This document shows, one piece after another, positions 35,178 through 45,413 of a stretch of DNA of 64,000 nucleotides. Under the pieces are notes generated by a model, which was given only the letters and a program-made list of their open reading frames with translations, searched no databases and had not been told where the DNA came from. Both the position numbers and the translations under genes were made by a program. Source of the stretch: Allochromatium vinosum DSM 180 (lineage in GTDB: Bacteria; Pseudomonadota; Gammaproteobacteria; Chromatiales; Chromatiaceae). The stretch spans positions 3,406,001 through 3,470,000 of the forward strand of contig NC_013851.1 in NCBI RefSeq assembly GCF_000025485.1. Reading direction: 5' to 3'. The number at the start of each line of letters is the position of its first letter. The first letter of the stretch is position 1.

Positions 35178-35695
35178 TGATCACGCTCCGGCTCCAATGG
35201 CTGTTGCCGGTCCTGCTGCTCGCGGGTTGCGGTGCCAATGATACGAGCGATCTCCAGGCCTATGTGCGTCAGGTCAATGCGCGCCCTCCCGGTCCGATCG
35301 AGCCATTGCCGCCGATCGAACCGGTCGAGACCTTCGTCTATGAGCCGGGCGAGCGGCGCGATCCCTTTCAATCCGATGTCCAGACCGAGCCGCAGGAGTT
35401 GGCCGCACTCGACGGTGGTCCGGCTCCGGACCCCAATCGGCCAAGGGAAGAACTCGAAGGTCATCCGCTCGATTCGCTGCGCATGGTCGGCACGCTCGAA
35501 CAGGATGGCTCGCGCTGGGGACTGGTCCGCACCAAGGAAGGGGTCGTACATCGCGTCACGGTCGGTAACTACATGGGCCAAAATCATGGTCAGATCGTCT
35601 CGATCGACCTGGACGCCATTCAATTGAACGAAATCGTCTCCGACGCCCCGGGCCAATGGCGCGAACGCGCGGCCACGGTTGCGCTGAGCAAATAG
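35174..35695 (+). CDS. pilP: Type IV pilus lipoprotein PilP
   Basis: A 173-residue lipoprotein. The signal ends in the lipobox LLAGC. A disordered Pro-rich linker (PPGPIEPLPPIEPVETFVYEPGERRDPF) follows. The C-terminal beta-sandwich (LDSLRMVGTLEQDGSRWGLVRTKEGVVHRVTVGNYMGQNHGQI) contacts the N-terminal domains of the PilQ secretin and joins it to PilNO. Confidence 0.94.
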   Translation: MMITLRLQWLLPVLLLAGCGANDTSDLQAYVRQVNARPPGPIEPLPPIEPVETFVYEPGERRDPFQSDVQTEPQELAALDGGPAPDPNRPREELEGHPLDSLRMVGTLEQDGSRWGLVRTKEGVVHRVTVGNYMGQNHGQIVSIDLDAIQLNEIVSDAPGQWRERAATVALSK

Positions 35696-35712
35696 ATTCC
35701 GGAGGGGGACCA

Positions 35713-38076
35713 ATGAACAGTCCACGTCAGAGTGCACGCACCGTTGGTTGTGAGTGGCGCCATGGGAGGGGCAAGCGCTCCTGGCTAGTATCCACGCTGT
35801 TGCTGGTCTTGGCGGTGCCGGTGTCGGCGGCTGACCTACAGGACGTGCAATTTTCGGCCCTTCCGGGCAATCAGGTTCAGGTTCAGTTGACACTGAGTGG
35901 TCCGATCGCTCAGCCTCAGACCTTCGCGACCGAGTCACCGGCGCGCATCGCCATGGATCTGCCCGGTGTGAACAGCCGGCTCGCGAGCAAATCCGTTCCG
36001 ATCGGACTCGGTCCCGTCCACAGCCTGGTCGCGGTCGAGGCCAGCGATCGTACCCGCGTGGTGCTCAATCTGACGGATCCGGTTCCCTACGAAGTCAGTA
36101 CATCCGGCAATCAGGTCACGATCAAGATCGCCGCTCGGGGCCGCGCGGCTCCGCCGCCTCCCGCCGCTGCGCAAACGGTTCGCACGGGAACCACCGTGGA
36201 TCAAGCCACGGCGCGGACTGACACACCGGCCTGGAGCCAGCCGCCCCGGTCGCGTCAGAGCGCTGGAGCGGGACCGGCTGTGCGCGACATCGATTTCCGG
36301 CGCGGTTCGACGGGAGAGGGCCGGATCGTCATTCGGCTCCCAAGTCCGGATACGCGGGTCGCGGTGCGCGAGCAGGCCAGCCGTGTCTATGTCGATCTTT
36401 ATCAGACTTCGCTGCCGCAGCGGCTCTATCGTCGGCTTGATGTCGTCGACTTCGCCACGCCCGTGACCATGGTGGAATCGCGCCCCAATGGTTCCAACGT
36501 CGAGATCGAGGTGCAGACTCAGGGTGATTTCGACTACATGGCCTATCAGACCGATGAGTTGTTCACGCTCGACTTCAGGGCGCTCACGGTAGCCGAGAAG
36601 GAGGAGATCGCGCGTCAGAAGGTGGTCTACGATGGCGAGCGTCTGTCGCTGAACTTCCAGGACATCGAGGTGCGGGCGGTGTTGCAGGTGCTCGCCGACT
36701 TCACCGATCTCAATCTGGTGGCCAGTGATACCGTTGGCGGCAACATCACGCTGCGCCTGAAGAACGTCCCCTGGGATCAGGCGCTCGATATCATTCTCAA
36801 AACCAAGGGATTGGCGATGCGGCAGAATGGTAATGTGCTCATGGTCGCACCGGCACAGGAACTGGCCGCTCAAGAGCAGCTCGAAATGGAGTCGATGCAG
36901 AAGATCGAGGAGCTTGCGCCGCTGCGTACCGAGTTCATCCAGGTCAACTACGCCAAGGCTGCTGACATCGCCGCTGTTCTGAGCGGAGCGGGGCGTGCCG
37001 CTTCTAACCCGGCATCGCCAGATGCTCGCCAAACCGGTACAGCGACACGACGTGATCAGGTTGGCGCTTCCGGTCTGGCTCAGGTCGCCGCTGCAGCGGG
37101 AGTCTCGGATCGCGGCATCCTGTCGCCGCGTGGTTCCCTGACCTTCGATGAGCGGACCAATACGCTGATCGTGCAAGACACGCTGACCGCACTCGAAGAA
37201 GTGCGTCGGGTCGTCAATCTGCTTGATGTCGCCGTGCGCCAAGTCATGATCGAGTCGCGTGTCGTTATCGCGAACAACAGCTTTGCGCGTGATCTGGGGG
37301 TGCGCTTCGGGGTCTCAGGTTCGATGGGAAAAGTCGGCGACAATGAAGTTCTGATCGGTGGTGGTCAAAATGGATATTTGGCCGTTGGAGATTATGATTC
37401 CGGACCGTTCGGTCTGAATGCAAGTACGGGTACACCTTACAATTCGACTCTGACAGATGATGCTGGAAATGCAACGCTCATCACAAATCTGCCCGCCACA
37501 ACGATTCAAGACGCAGCGTCCGGGTCAATCGATTTTTTGATTGGGAAGGTCGGTTCGTATTTGATTCAGCTGGAACTTTCCGCCATGCAGCGCGAGGGGC
37601 GCGGTGAAATAATCTCAAGTCCGCGAGTCATTACGGCCGACAAGAACAAAGCCACCATCAAGGTCGGCAGTGAAATTCCCTATCAAGAGCAATCCGGCCA
37701 AGGAAATACATCCATTGCCTTCAAGGAGGCCGTACTTCAGCTCGATGTGACGCCGCAGATCACTCCCGACGACCGAATCATCATGGATCTGGAAGTCAGA
37801 AAGGATCGACCTGACTGGTCTCGGAGTATCAATAACACGCCACCAATCGACACACGCTCGGTCAAGACGAACGTCGTGATCGACAATGGCGAAACCGTTG
37901 TGCTTGGAGGTGTTTTTGAGCGCGAAAAAACATTCAGCAAGGAGCAGGTACCTTGGCTCGGCGATGTTCCGGTATTGGGTCGTCTGTTTAAGCAGGAAGC
38001 TCGCCAGGATTCCAATACGGAACTGCTGATCTTCGTAACGCCCAAAATCCTGAAGAGCGATCTGGTCGAACGATGA
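35713..38076 (+). CDS. pilQ: Type IV pilus secretin PilQ
   Basis: A 787-residue outer-membrane secretin through which the pilus exits. After a signal peptide (SWLVSTLLLVLAVPVSAA) come two AMIN domains that bind peptidoglycan (about 40-120 and 190-300). An STN/N0 domain (LNFQDIEVRAVLQVLADFTDLNLVAS), an N1 domain and the secretin pore follow; the pore ends with VVLGGVFEREKTFSKEQVPWLGDVPVLGRLFK. The ATG at 35713 follows GGAGGGGG. The pore-domain DNA from about 37320 to 38080 is visibly richer in A and T than the first half of the gene. Confidence 0.95.
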   Translation: MNSPRQSARTVGCEWRHGRGKRSWLVSTLLLVLAVPVSAADLQDVQFSALPGNQVQVQLTLSGPIAQPQTFATESPARIAMDLPGVNSRLASKSVPIGLGPVHSLVAVEASDRTRVVLNLTDPVPYEVSTSGNQVTIKIAARGRAAPPPPAAAQTVRTGTTVDQATARTDTPAWSQPPRSRQSAGAGPAVRDIDFRRGSTGEGRIVIRLPSPDTRVAVREQASRVYVDLYQTSLPQRLYRRLDVVDFATPVTMVESRPNGSNVEIEVQTQGDFDYMAYQTDELFTLDFRALTVAEKEEIARQKVVYDGERLSLNFQDIEVRAVLQVLADFTDLNLVASDTVGGNITLRLKNVPWDQALDIILKTKGLAMRQNGNVLMVAPAQELAAQEQLEMESMQKIEELAPLRTEFIQVNYAKAADIAAVLSGAGRAASNPASPDARQTGTATRRDQVGASGLAQVAAAAGVSDRGILSPRGSLTFDERTNTLIVQDTLTALEEVRRVVNLLDVAVRQVMIESRVVIANNSFARDLGVRFGVSGSMGKVGDNEVLIGGGQNGYLAVGDYDSGPFGLNASTGTPYNSTLTDDAGNATLITNLPATTIQDAASGSIDFLIGKVGSYLIQLELSAMQREGRGEIISSPRVITADKNKATIKVGSEIPYQEQSGQGNTSIAFKEAVLQLDVTPQITPDDRIIMDLEVRKDRPDWSRSINNTPPIDTRSVKTNVVIDNGETVVLGGVFEREKTFSKEQVPWLGDVPVLGRLFKQEARQDSNTELLIFVTPKILKSDLVER

Positions 38077-38154
38077 GCCTCATGTCTCCATCGAACCGAC
38101 TCGCCACTGTCTCCGGCCTTGCCTAAGCGCCCAAAATCTGGCATACCTTTCGCC

Positions 38155-38679
38155 ATGTTACGTGCACAGAATATCTTCATCGTCGGCCCGATGGGCGCCG
38201 GCAAGAGTACCGTCGGACGCCAACTGGCCGAGGCGCTGTCCTATACCTTCAAGGACAGCGACCACGAGATCCAGCGCCGAACGGGTGTCGACATCCCCAC
38301 CATCTTCGAGTTCGAAGGCGAATCCGGCTTTCGCGCCCGCGAGCGTCAGGTCATCGAGGAACTGGTCGCCGAGGAGCGGATCGTCCTCGCGACCGGCGGC
38401 GGCGCCGTGTTGAACCCCGAAAACCGCCAGGATCTCTCCGCTCGCGGCGTGGTCATCTACCTGCATTGCAGCCCCGAGCAGCAATACGCCCGCACCGCCC
38501 GCGACCGCAACCGCCCCCTGCTCGAAACCGAAGATCCACTCAACCGTCTGCGCGAAATCATGGCTGAACGTGAGCCGCTCTATCGACAGGTCGCCGATCT
38601 CGTGGTCTCGACCGAGAAGCGCGGCACCAGCTCGGTGGTCAAGGAGATCTGCCGCCGACTGGAGTCCGAGGACGTCTGA
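38155..38679 (+). CDS. aroK: Shikimate kinase
   Basis: A 174-residue kinase that phosphorylates shikimate in aromatic amino acid synthesis. Walker A is [45 protein letters not shown] binds shikimate, and [14 protein letters not shown] and RDRNRPLL form the other site and the lid. The ATG at 38155 gives the usual N-terminus [12 protein letters not shown]. aroB begins two bases after its stop. Confidence 0.95.
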   Translation: MLRAQNIFIVGPMGAGKSTVGRQLAEALSYTFKDSDHEIQRRTGVDIPTIFEFEGESGFRARERQVIEELVAEERIVLATGGGAVLNPENRQDLSARGVVIYLHCSPEQQYARTARDRNRPLLETEDPLNRLREIMAEREPLYRQVADLVVSTEKRGTSSVVKEICRRLESEDV

Positions 38680-38681
38680 CG

Positions 38682-39749
38682 ATGCGAACATTGAACGTCG
38701 ATCTCGGGGCGCGCAGTTACCCCATCCACATCGGTTCCGGCCTGCTGGCCGACGGCGATCTCTACCGGCCCCATCTGCGCAGCTTGCAGGTCATGATCGT
38801 CACCAACGAGACGGTCGCCCCGCTCTATCTGGAGCCGGTCCGACAAGCCCTGGACGGACTCCAGGTCCGCGAGGTCATCCTGCCCGATGGCGAGGTCTAC
38901 AAGACGCTGGAGGTCTGGAACCGGATCTTCGATGCCCTGCTCGCCGAACGCTTTGCGCGCGACTGCACCCTGATCGCACTCGGCGGCGGCGTGATCGGCG
39001 ACATGACCGGCTTCGCCGCCGCCTGCTACCAGCGCGGCGTCGACTTCATCCAGGTGCCGACCACGCTCCTGGCTCAGGTCGATTCCTCGGTCGGCGGCAA
39101 GACCGGCCTCAACCACCCGGCCGGCAAGAACATGATCGGTGCCTTTCACCAGCCGCGCGCGGTCATCGCCGACACCGACACGCTCGTCACCCTGCCGCAA
39201 CGCGAACTCTCGGCCGGAATGGCCGAGGTGCTCAAATATGGCTTCATCCGTGATGCGGCCTTCCTCGACTGGCTCGAATGTCACATGACGGAGCTGATGT
39301 CGCGCGATCCCGAAGCGCTGGCGCATGCCATCTGGCGCTCGTGCGAAGTCAAGGCGCAGATCGTCGCTGAGGACGAGTTCGAATCCGGCAGCCGCGCCCT
39401 GCTCAATCTCGGTCACACCTTCGGTCATGCCATCGAGGCCGGCGTCGGCTATGGTGAATGGCTGCACGGCGAGGCGGTCGGCGCGGGCATCTGTCTGGCC
39501 GCTGTGCTCTCGGCACGGCTCGGTTGGCTGACCGAGGCCGAACTCAAGCGCACTCGCCGTCTGATCGCCGGCGCCGGTCTGCCGACCGGGCGTCCGGCGG
39601 AACTGTCGCCCGAGCGGATGCTGGAACTCATGGCCGTCGACAAAAAGGTGCTCGCCGGCCAGCTGCGTCTGGTTCTGCTCCGGCAGCTCGGCGAGGCGGT
39701 CGTCACCAGTGAGTTCGATCGCGACGAACTGAACCACATTCTGGCTTGA
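38682..39749 (+). CDS. aroB: 3-dehydroquinate synthase
   Basis: A 355-residue NAD-dependent enzyme cyclising DAHP to 3-dehydroquinate, the second step of the shikimate pathway. Motifs include [62 protein letters not shown]. Zinc ligands lie in [11 protein letters not shown] and HGEAV. The pilMNOPQ-aroK-aroB order is a classical gammaproteobacterial arrangement. Confidence 0.96.
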   Translation: MRTLNVDLGARSYPIHIGSGLLADGDLYRPHLRSLQVMIVTNETVAPLYLEPVRQALDGLQVREVILPDGEVYKTLEVWNRIFDALLAERFARDCTLIALGGGVIGDMTGFAAACYQRGVDFIQVPTTLLAQVDSSVGGKTGLNHPAGKNMIGAFHQPRAVIADTDTLVTLPQRELSAGMAEVLKYGFIRDAAFLDWLECHMTELMSRDPEALAHAIWRSCEVKAQIVAEDEFESGSRALLNLGHTFGHAIEAGVGYGEWLHGEAVGAGICLAAVLSARLGWLTEAELKRTRRLIAGAGLPTGRPAELSPERMLELMAVDKKVLAGQLRLVLLRQLGEAVVTSEFDRDELNHILA

Positions 39750-39823
39750 GCCGCCGTCTGCATCTCAGCAATCGTTGCCAGTCCTGTGAACGGACGCCTG
39801 CCTTTGGGATCGTCGGACCGGAA

Positions 39824-40966
39824 CTAGCCGACGAGACCAAAGGCTTCCAGATAGCCCCGTGCACTGACATCCAGCCGATAGTCGTTCACCGCCTCGCGCA
39901 AGACCTCGGGAGCCAGTGGCTGACGTAGCGTCTCCTCCATGGCCCGCGCCAGCGCCTCGACGTCGCCGACCGGAACCAGCGGACCATAGCGACCATTCTG
40001 GAGGATCTCGCGCGGTCCGCTACGGCAATCGGTCGCAACCACGGGCACACCCAGCGCCAGTGACTCGGTCAGGACGTTGGGCGAGCCTTCCCACAGCGAG
40101 GACAGCACGAACAGTCCGGCGCGTGCCAGGAAGCGATACGGATTGGGATCGAACCCGTGCAGCTCCACCGCCTCCCCCACACCCAGCTCCCCGGCCAGCC
40201 GTCTGAGCCGCTCGCGCTGGCGTCCCTGGCCAAGGATCAGCAGCCGGCAGGGACGCTGCCGATGCACCTGAGCGAAGGCGCGGATGAGCGTTGCGAAATC
40301 TTTCTGGAGCCGCAGACCGCCGACACCCATGATCACCGGCGGCTCGCCAGGCGCGAACCAGGGGTGATCGAGCGGCGCCAGCGCGCTCTGTTCCAGTTCC
40401 GGAGTGATGTTGGGATTGCGCACGACCCGAATGCGATCGAGCGGCAGCCCGGTGATCGCGGCGACGTCCTCGGCTACGCCATGTGATACGGCGATGATGC
40501 CGTCGGCGCGTCGGTAGAGCCGGGTTAGCTGATACCGCTCCCACCAGCGCTTGAGCGGATTGCGGCCGCGCGCGCTCCAGCGCTCGGACTGGGTGGTGCC
40601 TGGACGCAGGACATAGCGCGTGTCGCCGGACTGGGACGATTTGACGGCAAGCGCGACCCGATCGTCGTCGGTCTTGGCCGTGAGCACGATCGCCGGGCGC
40701 TCGCGTTCGACATAGTCGTGCAGGAAGCGGCGGCGCGCGCGTCGGTCACGTTCGGTCAGGTGATGCAGGCGCACGCTCGCGGGCAGCGTGTCGAGATAGG
40801 GCGCGTCGGGCGGGCCGACCACGAAATCGACCACGAAGCCCTGCTCGGCAATCCCGTGGGCGATGTTGGTCATCATGCGCTCCACGCCGCCATCACCGAA
40901 GCTCGGCAGGAACAGACAGACAGGACGTGATCGAGTGACCTCGGCGGGTGTGGACTCGGCTGACAC
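39824..40966 (-). CDS. Glycosyltransferase family 4 (GT-B fold)
   Basis: About 380 residues. The acceptor domain opens CLFLPSFGDGGVERMMTNIAHG. The nucleotide-sugar domain has VIMGVGGLRLQKDFATLIRAFAQV, LLILGQGRQRERL and the EX7E region FVLSSLWEGSPNVLTESLALGVPVVATDC. It adds a sugar to a surface glycan at the cytoplasmic face. I chose the GTG at 40966, which has GGAG ten bases upstream; the frame stays open to 41098. It is divergent from the O-antigen-ligase gene and is a paralogue of the transferase at 42445. Confidence 0.86.
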   Translation of the reverse strand: MSAESTPAEVTRSRPVCLFLPSFGDGGVERMMTNIAHGIAEQGFVVDFVVGPPDAPYLDTLPASVRLHHLTERDRRARRRFLHDYVERERPAIVLTAKTDDDRVALAVKSSQSGDTRYVLRPGTTQSERWSARGRNPLKRWWERYQLTRLYRRADGIIAVSHGVAEDVAAITGLPLDRIRVVRNPNITPELEQSALAPLDHPWFAPGEPPVIMGVGGLRLQKDFATLIRAFAQVHRQRPCRLLILGQGRQRERLRRLAGELGVGEAVELHGFDPNPYRFLARAGLFVLSSLWEGSPNVLTESLALGVPVVATDCRSGPREILQNGRYGPLVPVGDVEALARAMEETLRQPLAPEVLREAVNDYRLDVSARGYLEAFGLVG

Positions 40967-41113
40967 GGCGATGGATCTCCATCCAGGCGGCGCGCGGCCG
41001 CGTCGAATTGAGCCTGAAGGGCTGACGGCCAAGCGTCTACAAACCAGGCAGAGCGCACTATTATATCGGTTCCAGCACCCTCCCCGTTCGCTATCCACGT
41101 GAGAATCCGCCGC

Positions 41114-42481
41114 ATGTCATCGACGCTCGACCGCTCACTTCCGTTCGCCCCCCCCGATGGCGTGGAGCGTGTGGGTCTGTTCGGACTCTACCTGTTCGCC
41201 GCCTTCGCCTGGCTCGGTACGACGCCTGCCACGCTCGGACTGGCTCTGCTGACGGTGGCCTTCGTGTCGAATCGTCCGGACTGGCGTTCGCTGGGGCGAG
41301 ATCCGGCCGTGCGGCTGGGGTTGATCCTGCTTGGTTTTCTGGTCGCACACAGCCTTGTCCAGGCCATGCTGGCGCCCAGCGCGGAACGAACAGCGACCAT
41401 CTTCGGTGGCGGGCTGGACTGGCTCAAGCTGATGCTCTTCATCCCGCTCGCTCACTGGTGTGCCGGGCGACCCGAGCGGGTGCGCAGGCTGCTGTTGCTC
41501 GCCGCGCTGGGCTTCACGCTCGCGGTCCTGCGCAAGATCGACTGGGCGAACTTCGGGCCGGAGTTCTTCTCGACCCGCTTCGAGTCCTATCTGCCGGCCA
41601 TCGCCTTCGGCATGTTCACGGGGCTGGGTGCGCTCGGACTCATCATAGTGCGTCAGGCATTCTGGGGACGCTTCCCGGCGGGTTGGCCGCGTCGGCTGGG
41701 CGTGATCCTCTGGGCGCTCTGGCTGCTGTTCATGCTGGAGGGGCTGTTGCTGTCGCAGTCGCGTGGCTCCTGGCTCGCCTTTATCAGTGCGCTGACGGTT
41801 CTGGTCATCCTCGAATGGCGCGGGTACTCAGCGGCGAAAGGCGCCAGACTGAGACACCAGCGCTACTGGCTCGTCCTGCCCGTCGTCGGTGTGATACTGC
41901 TCGGCGGTCTGCTGGCGCAGACGCAGACGGTTCAAAAGCGCTTCAGCGAGCACACCGATACCCTGATCGACATTGTGCGCGGCGAAACGGCGACTGTGGA
42001 GTCCGATCCGGTCGGACTGCGCTTCAAGGCCCTGCTGTTCGCGCGCGACATCTGGGGCGAGCGGCCCTGGTTCGGGTGGGGCGCCGGCACCAGTCGCGAA
42101 CTGATCGCCGCCAGCGGGCGTCCCGAGGCGCTGTTCGACCAGGATCACTGGCTGCCGCATCTGCACAACACCTATGCCGAGATTCTGGTCCAGTTCGGCG
42201 CCGTCGGCCTGACCCTGATCGCGGCTCTGGTCTGGGTGCTCGCGCGCTCCGGCTTCAAGGCCGGTCGCGCCGGACGCCTGCCCGCCGATCTCGGTCGCTT
42301 CTATCTGGTGGCGTTCGTCTTCGTGCTGATCTGGTGTCTGTTCAACTATCGGGTCGTGCGCACCGACTGGCTGTTCTTCTGGATCCTCGTCGCCGGCACC
42401 CTGCATGGACTCAGTGGCGGCCGTGGCGCGACCTCCCCCGACGCTCAGGCCCAGGCCGGCAACCCCATGGCGTCGAGATAG
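41114..42481 (+). CDS. O-antigen ligase family membrane protein (Wzy_C/WaaL-like)
   Basis: A 455-residue protein with about ten to twelve hydrophobic helices and one larger periplasmic loop (QTVQKRFSEHTDTLIDIVRGETATVESDPVGLRFKALLFARDIW). The signature R-x-L-x-S-x-S-R-G-S near the middle (LLLSQSRGSWLAFISAL) and the late HLHNTYAEILVQFGAVGL with its conserved histidines mark the Wzy/WaaL superfamily. It joins polymerised glycan to lipid A core or polymerises repeat units; the two cannot be told apart by sequence. Its 3' end overlaps the next gene on the minus strand by 37 bases. Confidence 0.85.
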   Translation: MSSTLDRSLPFAPPDGVERVGLFGLYLFAAFAWLGTTPATLGLALLTVAFVSNRPDWRSLGRDPAVRLGLILLGFLVAHSLVQAMLAPSAERTATIFGGGLDWLKLMLFIPLAHWCAGRPERVRRLLLLAALGFTLAVLRKIDWANFGPEFFSTRFESYLPAIAFGMFTGLGALGLIIVRQAFWGRFPAGWPRRLGVILWALWLLFMLEGLLLSQSRGSWLAFISALTVLVILEWRGYSAAKGARLRHQRYWLVLPVVGVILLGGLLAQTQTVQKRFSEHTDTLIDIVRGETATVESDPVGLRFKALLFARDIWGERPWFGWGAGTSRELIAASGRPEALFDQDHWLPHLHNTYAEILVQFGAVGLTLIAALVWVLARSGFKAGRAGRLPADLGRFYLVAFVFVLIWCLFNYRVVRTDWLFFWILVAGTLHGLSGGRGATSPDAQAQAGNPMASR

Positions 42482-43560
42482 GCGCTGGTCGCCGCCTCGA
42501 TCTCGAAGCGGCGGGCCGCCTGCTGGAGTTCTTCACGCGGCAGCGGGGCGTCGAGCGTGGTACCCATGGCCTCGGCGAGCGCCGCCTCGTCGCCGACCGG
42601 CACCAGGGGGCCATAGCGCCCGTTATCCAGGATCTCGCGCGGACCGCTCGGACAGTCGGTCGAGACCACGGGCGTGCCGACCGCCAGCGCTTCGACCGGC
42701 ACGAAGGGCAGCCCCTCCCAGCGTGAGGAGAAGGCGAAGAGCGCGGCATGAGCCATGTAGGCATAGGGCTGCGGCACGAAGCCGGGCAGTGCGACATCCT
42801 CTCCGACACCCAGGCTCGCGGCCAGCGTCAGCAGGCGCTCGCGATGCCGCCCTTCACCGAGGATCATGAGCCGCGCCGGCCGCTGGGAACGCAGACGGGC
42901 GAAGGCACGGATCAGGGTGGCGAAATCCTTTCGTCCGCAGAGTTCGCCGACGCTCAGGATCAGCGGCGGCTGTCCGGGCGCGAACCAGGGATGATCCGGC
43001 ACCGGCAGCGGTTCCTCGAACAGACGCGCCGGCACCACGGGCGAGGGCACGGCCCGGATGCGCGCGCGTTCCAGCCCGGTATAGGCGGCCATGTCGTCGG
43101 CGGCCCCGAGGCTCGGCACCAGCACGCGATCGGCGAAGCGATAGAGCCGCCCCATCGATCGGCGCTGGACCCAGCGGTCGAGCACGCCGCGCGAGGCCAG
43201 ATCCACGGAGATGGTGATCCCGGAGCGCAGGATCAGGCGCGTTTGGGTTCCGGCCAGGGCACGCGCGGCCAGGGCCAGCCGGTTGACGCGATCCTTGTCC
43301 GATAGCATGACCACCGGACGCTCACGACGCAGATAGCGCGCCACGGCCGGCAGGGTGAGCAGGGTGTGCGCCGTCCCGAGATCGACGATACGCGGCGCCG
43401 GGTCACAGTGTTCGAGATGCGGCCCATGCTCGCGCACCCTGAGCAGATCGACCCGATAGCCGCGCCCGACGAGCGCCGGCAGCAGATGGCGCGCCAGCCG
43501 ATCGACACCACTGTGACCGGAGGTGGAGAGAAAACAGGCAATGCGCGGCGGTAACGGCAT
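42445..43560 (-). CDS. Glycosyltransferase family 4 (paralogue of the one at 39824)
   Basis: About 371 residues. It begins RIACFLSTSGHSGVDRLARHLLPALVGRGYRVDLLRV, with the same layout as the transferase at 39824. It has LILSVGELCGRKDFATLIRAFARL, LMILGEGRHRERL and the donor site FAFSSRWEGLPFVPVEALAVGTPVVSTDC. Both share the late string SGPREIL-NGRYGPLVPVGD, so they come from a duplication. I used the ATG at 43560; a GTG at 43572 is also possible. It probably acts in the same surface-glycan pathway as the ligase-like protein. Confidence 0.86.
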   Translation of the reverse strand: MPLPPRIACFLSTSGHSGVDRLARHLLPALVGRGYRVDLLRVREHGPHLEHCDPAPRIVDLGTAHTLLTLPAVARYLRRERPVVMLSDKDRVNRLALAARALAGTQTRLILRSGITISVDLASRGVLDRWVQRRSMGRLYRFADRVLVPSLGAADDMAAYTGLERARIRAVPSPVVPARLFEEPLPVPDHPWFAPGQPPLILSVGELCGRKDFATLIRAFARLRSQRPARLMILGEGRHRERLLTLAASLGVGEDVALPGFVPQPYAYMAHAALFAFSSRWEGLPFVPVEALAVGTPVVSTDCPSGPREILDNGRYGPLVPVGDEAALAEAMGTTLDAPLPREELQQAARRFEIEAATSAYLDAMGLPAWA

Positions 43561-43591
43561 GGGCGATCCCACTCAACTGAGGGACGAAGTG

Positions 43592-44467
43592 TTATGACGG
43601 ATCAGCTCGACGCGGCGCGAGCGCTTCGTAGAGCGCGGAGTAATCGGCCTCGCCATACCCCATGGATTCGGCCTGGAGACAGCCGGACTCGATGGCCTCG
43701 ATCAACCGGGTGTCGAGTCCGGCCTCCTCGGCCACGCGCCGGAAGAGCGCGACATCCTTGCGCAGATGCTTGAGCGGGAAGTTGGCCGCACCATAGTCGT
43801 GGGCCAGATACTTGTCGAGCTTCTTATCGAAGGTTTTGGCATGGAGCGCACTGGCGCGTAACAGCTCCATGAAAGTCTCGATCGCCAGTCCCTCGCGGCG
43901 CACCAGCCCCAGGCTCAGTGAGAAAGTCGCCGTCAGCCCTGCGATCAGCTGGTTCATGGCCAGCTTCAGGGCCGCGCCCTGCCCCACCGCACCGATCAGG
44001 CGCGGATCGCGGCTCAGGTCGCGGAAGACGGGCAGACAGCGTTCGTAGAGATCCGGGTCGCTGCCGGCCATGAGGATCAGCGTGCCTTCGCGCGCCTCGG
44101 GCAGACTGCCGAGCACCGGGGCTTCCAGATACTCACCGCCCTGCGCGGCCACGTGATCGGCGATCTCCTGGCTCTCGCGCGGGGCGATGGTGCCCATCTG
44201 CACCAGGATGCGTCCGGCGAGCGCGTCGGCATCGCCCTGCTCGAACAGGGTATCGAGAATGGCGCGCGCATCACTCAGGAGCAGCAGCGTCATCTCTGCG
44301 GCATCGATCGCTTCCCAGGCGCTCGCCGCCAGGGTCAGACCCCGCTGGCGCGCCGACTCGGCCCGCTCGACGCCGCGATTCCAGCCGATCACCTCATGCC
44401 CCTGGCGCTTGAGTCGCAGCGCGATCTCAGAGCCAAGCAGCCCCATGCCCAATACCGCGATCTTCAT
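43592..44467 (-). CDS. Beta-hydroxyacid dehydrogenase family oxidoreductase (GarR/GlxR/HIBADH-like)
   Basis: A 291-residue NAD(P)-dependent enzyme. AVLGMGLLGSEIALRLKRQGHEVIGWNR is the dinucleotide fold. LEAPVLGSLPEAREGTLILMAGSD is the family substrate loop, and GAALKLAMNQLIAGLTATF contains the catalytic lysine. Substrates of the family include tartronate semialdehyde, 3-hydroxyisobutyrate and glyoxylate; succinic-semialdehyde/glyoxylate reductase is a reasonable guess but not decidable here. The ATG at 44467 has GGAGG six bases before it, better than the ATG at 44473. Confidence 0.85.
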   Translation of the reverse strand: MKIAVLGMGLLGSEIALRLKRQGHEVIGWNRGVERAESARQRGLTLAASAWEAIDAAEMTLLLLSDARAILDTLFEQGDADALAGRILVQMGTIAPRESQEIADHVAAQGGEYLEAPVLGSLPEAREGTLILMAGSDPDLYERCLPVFRDLSRDPRLIGAVGQGAALKLAMNQLIAGLTATFSLSLGLVRREGLAIETFMELLRASALHAKTFDKKLDKYLAHDYGAANFPLKHLRKDVALFRRVAEEAGLDTRLIEAIESGCLQAESMGYGEADYSALYEALAPRRADPS

Positions 44468-44495
44468 CCGCATCCTCCGCGAGACAGTCCGCCGC

Positions 44496-45341
44496 TCAGG
44501 TCGGCGGGGGTGACGATAGAGACGCCGGCCGGCGCAACGACGCGATGACAGGTCCGGTCTCGGGCCGCACGCCACGCCACAGCCAAAAGGATTCGGCCGC
44601 CTGCTCGATCAGCATCCCCAGACCGTCGAGCACACGCGCCGCACCATGTTCGCTGCCCCAGCGACAGAAGGGCGTGGGCCGATCGCCGTAGAGCATGTCA
44701 TAGGTCCAGCCGTCGGGCGCGAGGCAGTCGTCCGGAATCGCCGGCACGGCGTCGGCCAGTCCCGCCGACGTGGCATGGATGATGAGGTCGAAGCGCTCGC
44801 CCGCCAAGCCGTCGAACCCACAACCCTCGACCGGACCGAGCGCGCGACCGAGCCGTGCCAGCTCCAGCGCCTTGGACGCCGTGCGGTTGGCGATGACCAG
44901 ACGCGCCAGTCCGGTCCCAAGCAGCGGCTGGAGCACGCCGCGCGCCGCCCCGCCCGCGCCGAGCATCAGGACGCGCGCACCCGCGAAGTCGAAGCCGTGG
45001 TTGTCGGTCAGATCGCGCACCAGTCCGACTCCATCGGTGTTCTCGCCCCGCAGCCGGCCATCGTCGAGCCGGATGAGCGTATTGACCGCGCCGGCGAGTT
45101 CGGCGCGTGCACTGCGCTCGTCGGCCAGCGCCCAGGCCTGCTCCTTGAACGGCACGGTGACGTTCAGCCCCAGTCCGCCGGACTCCAGGAAGCGGCGCAC
45201 GTCGCCGGCGAAGTCGTCGAGCGCGCCGAGCAGGCGCCCGTATTCCAGATCCTGCCCGGTCTGGCGCGCGAAGGCGGCGTGGATGACGGGCGACTTGCTG
45301 TGGGCGATGGGATGGCCGATGACGGCGTAATGGTCGGTCAT
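44496..45341 (-). CDS. aroE: Shikimate dehydrogenase
   Basis: A 281-residue NADP-dependent enzyme reducing 3-dehydroshikimate. The N-terminus [21 protein letters not shown] is the classic AroE start, [16 protein letters not shown] holds the catalytic lysine, and [13 protein letters not shown] the aspartate. [16 protein letters not shown] and [11 protein letters not shown] form the NADP site. It lies in a minus-strand run between the photoreceptor and the oxidoreductase genes, separate from aroK and aroB on the plus strand. Confidence 0.95.
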   Translation of the reverse strand: MTDHYAVIGHPIAHSKSPVIHAAFARQTGQDLEYGRLLGALDDFAGDVRRFLESGGLGLNVTVPFKEQAWALADERSARAELAGAVNTLIRLDDGRLRGENTDGVGLVRDLTDNHGFDFAGARVLMLGAGGAARGVLQPLLGTGLARLVIANRTASKALELARLGRALGPVEGCGFDGLAGERFDLIIHATSAGLADAVPAIPDDCLAPDGWTYDMLYGDRPTPFCRWGSEHGAARVLDGLGMLIEQAAESFWLWRGVRPETGPVIASLRRPASLSSPPPT

Positions 45342-45413
45342 GGTTGGCGGAAGATCCTGATGTCGCGTATGGAGTCTGGGCGTCTGTCGAGTCTAACGCA
45401 GACCGCGCCGGTT

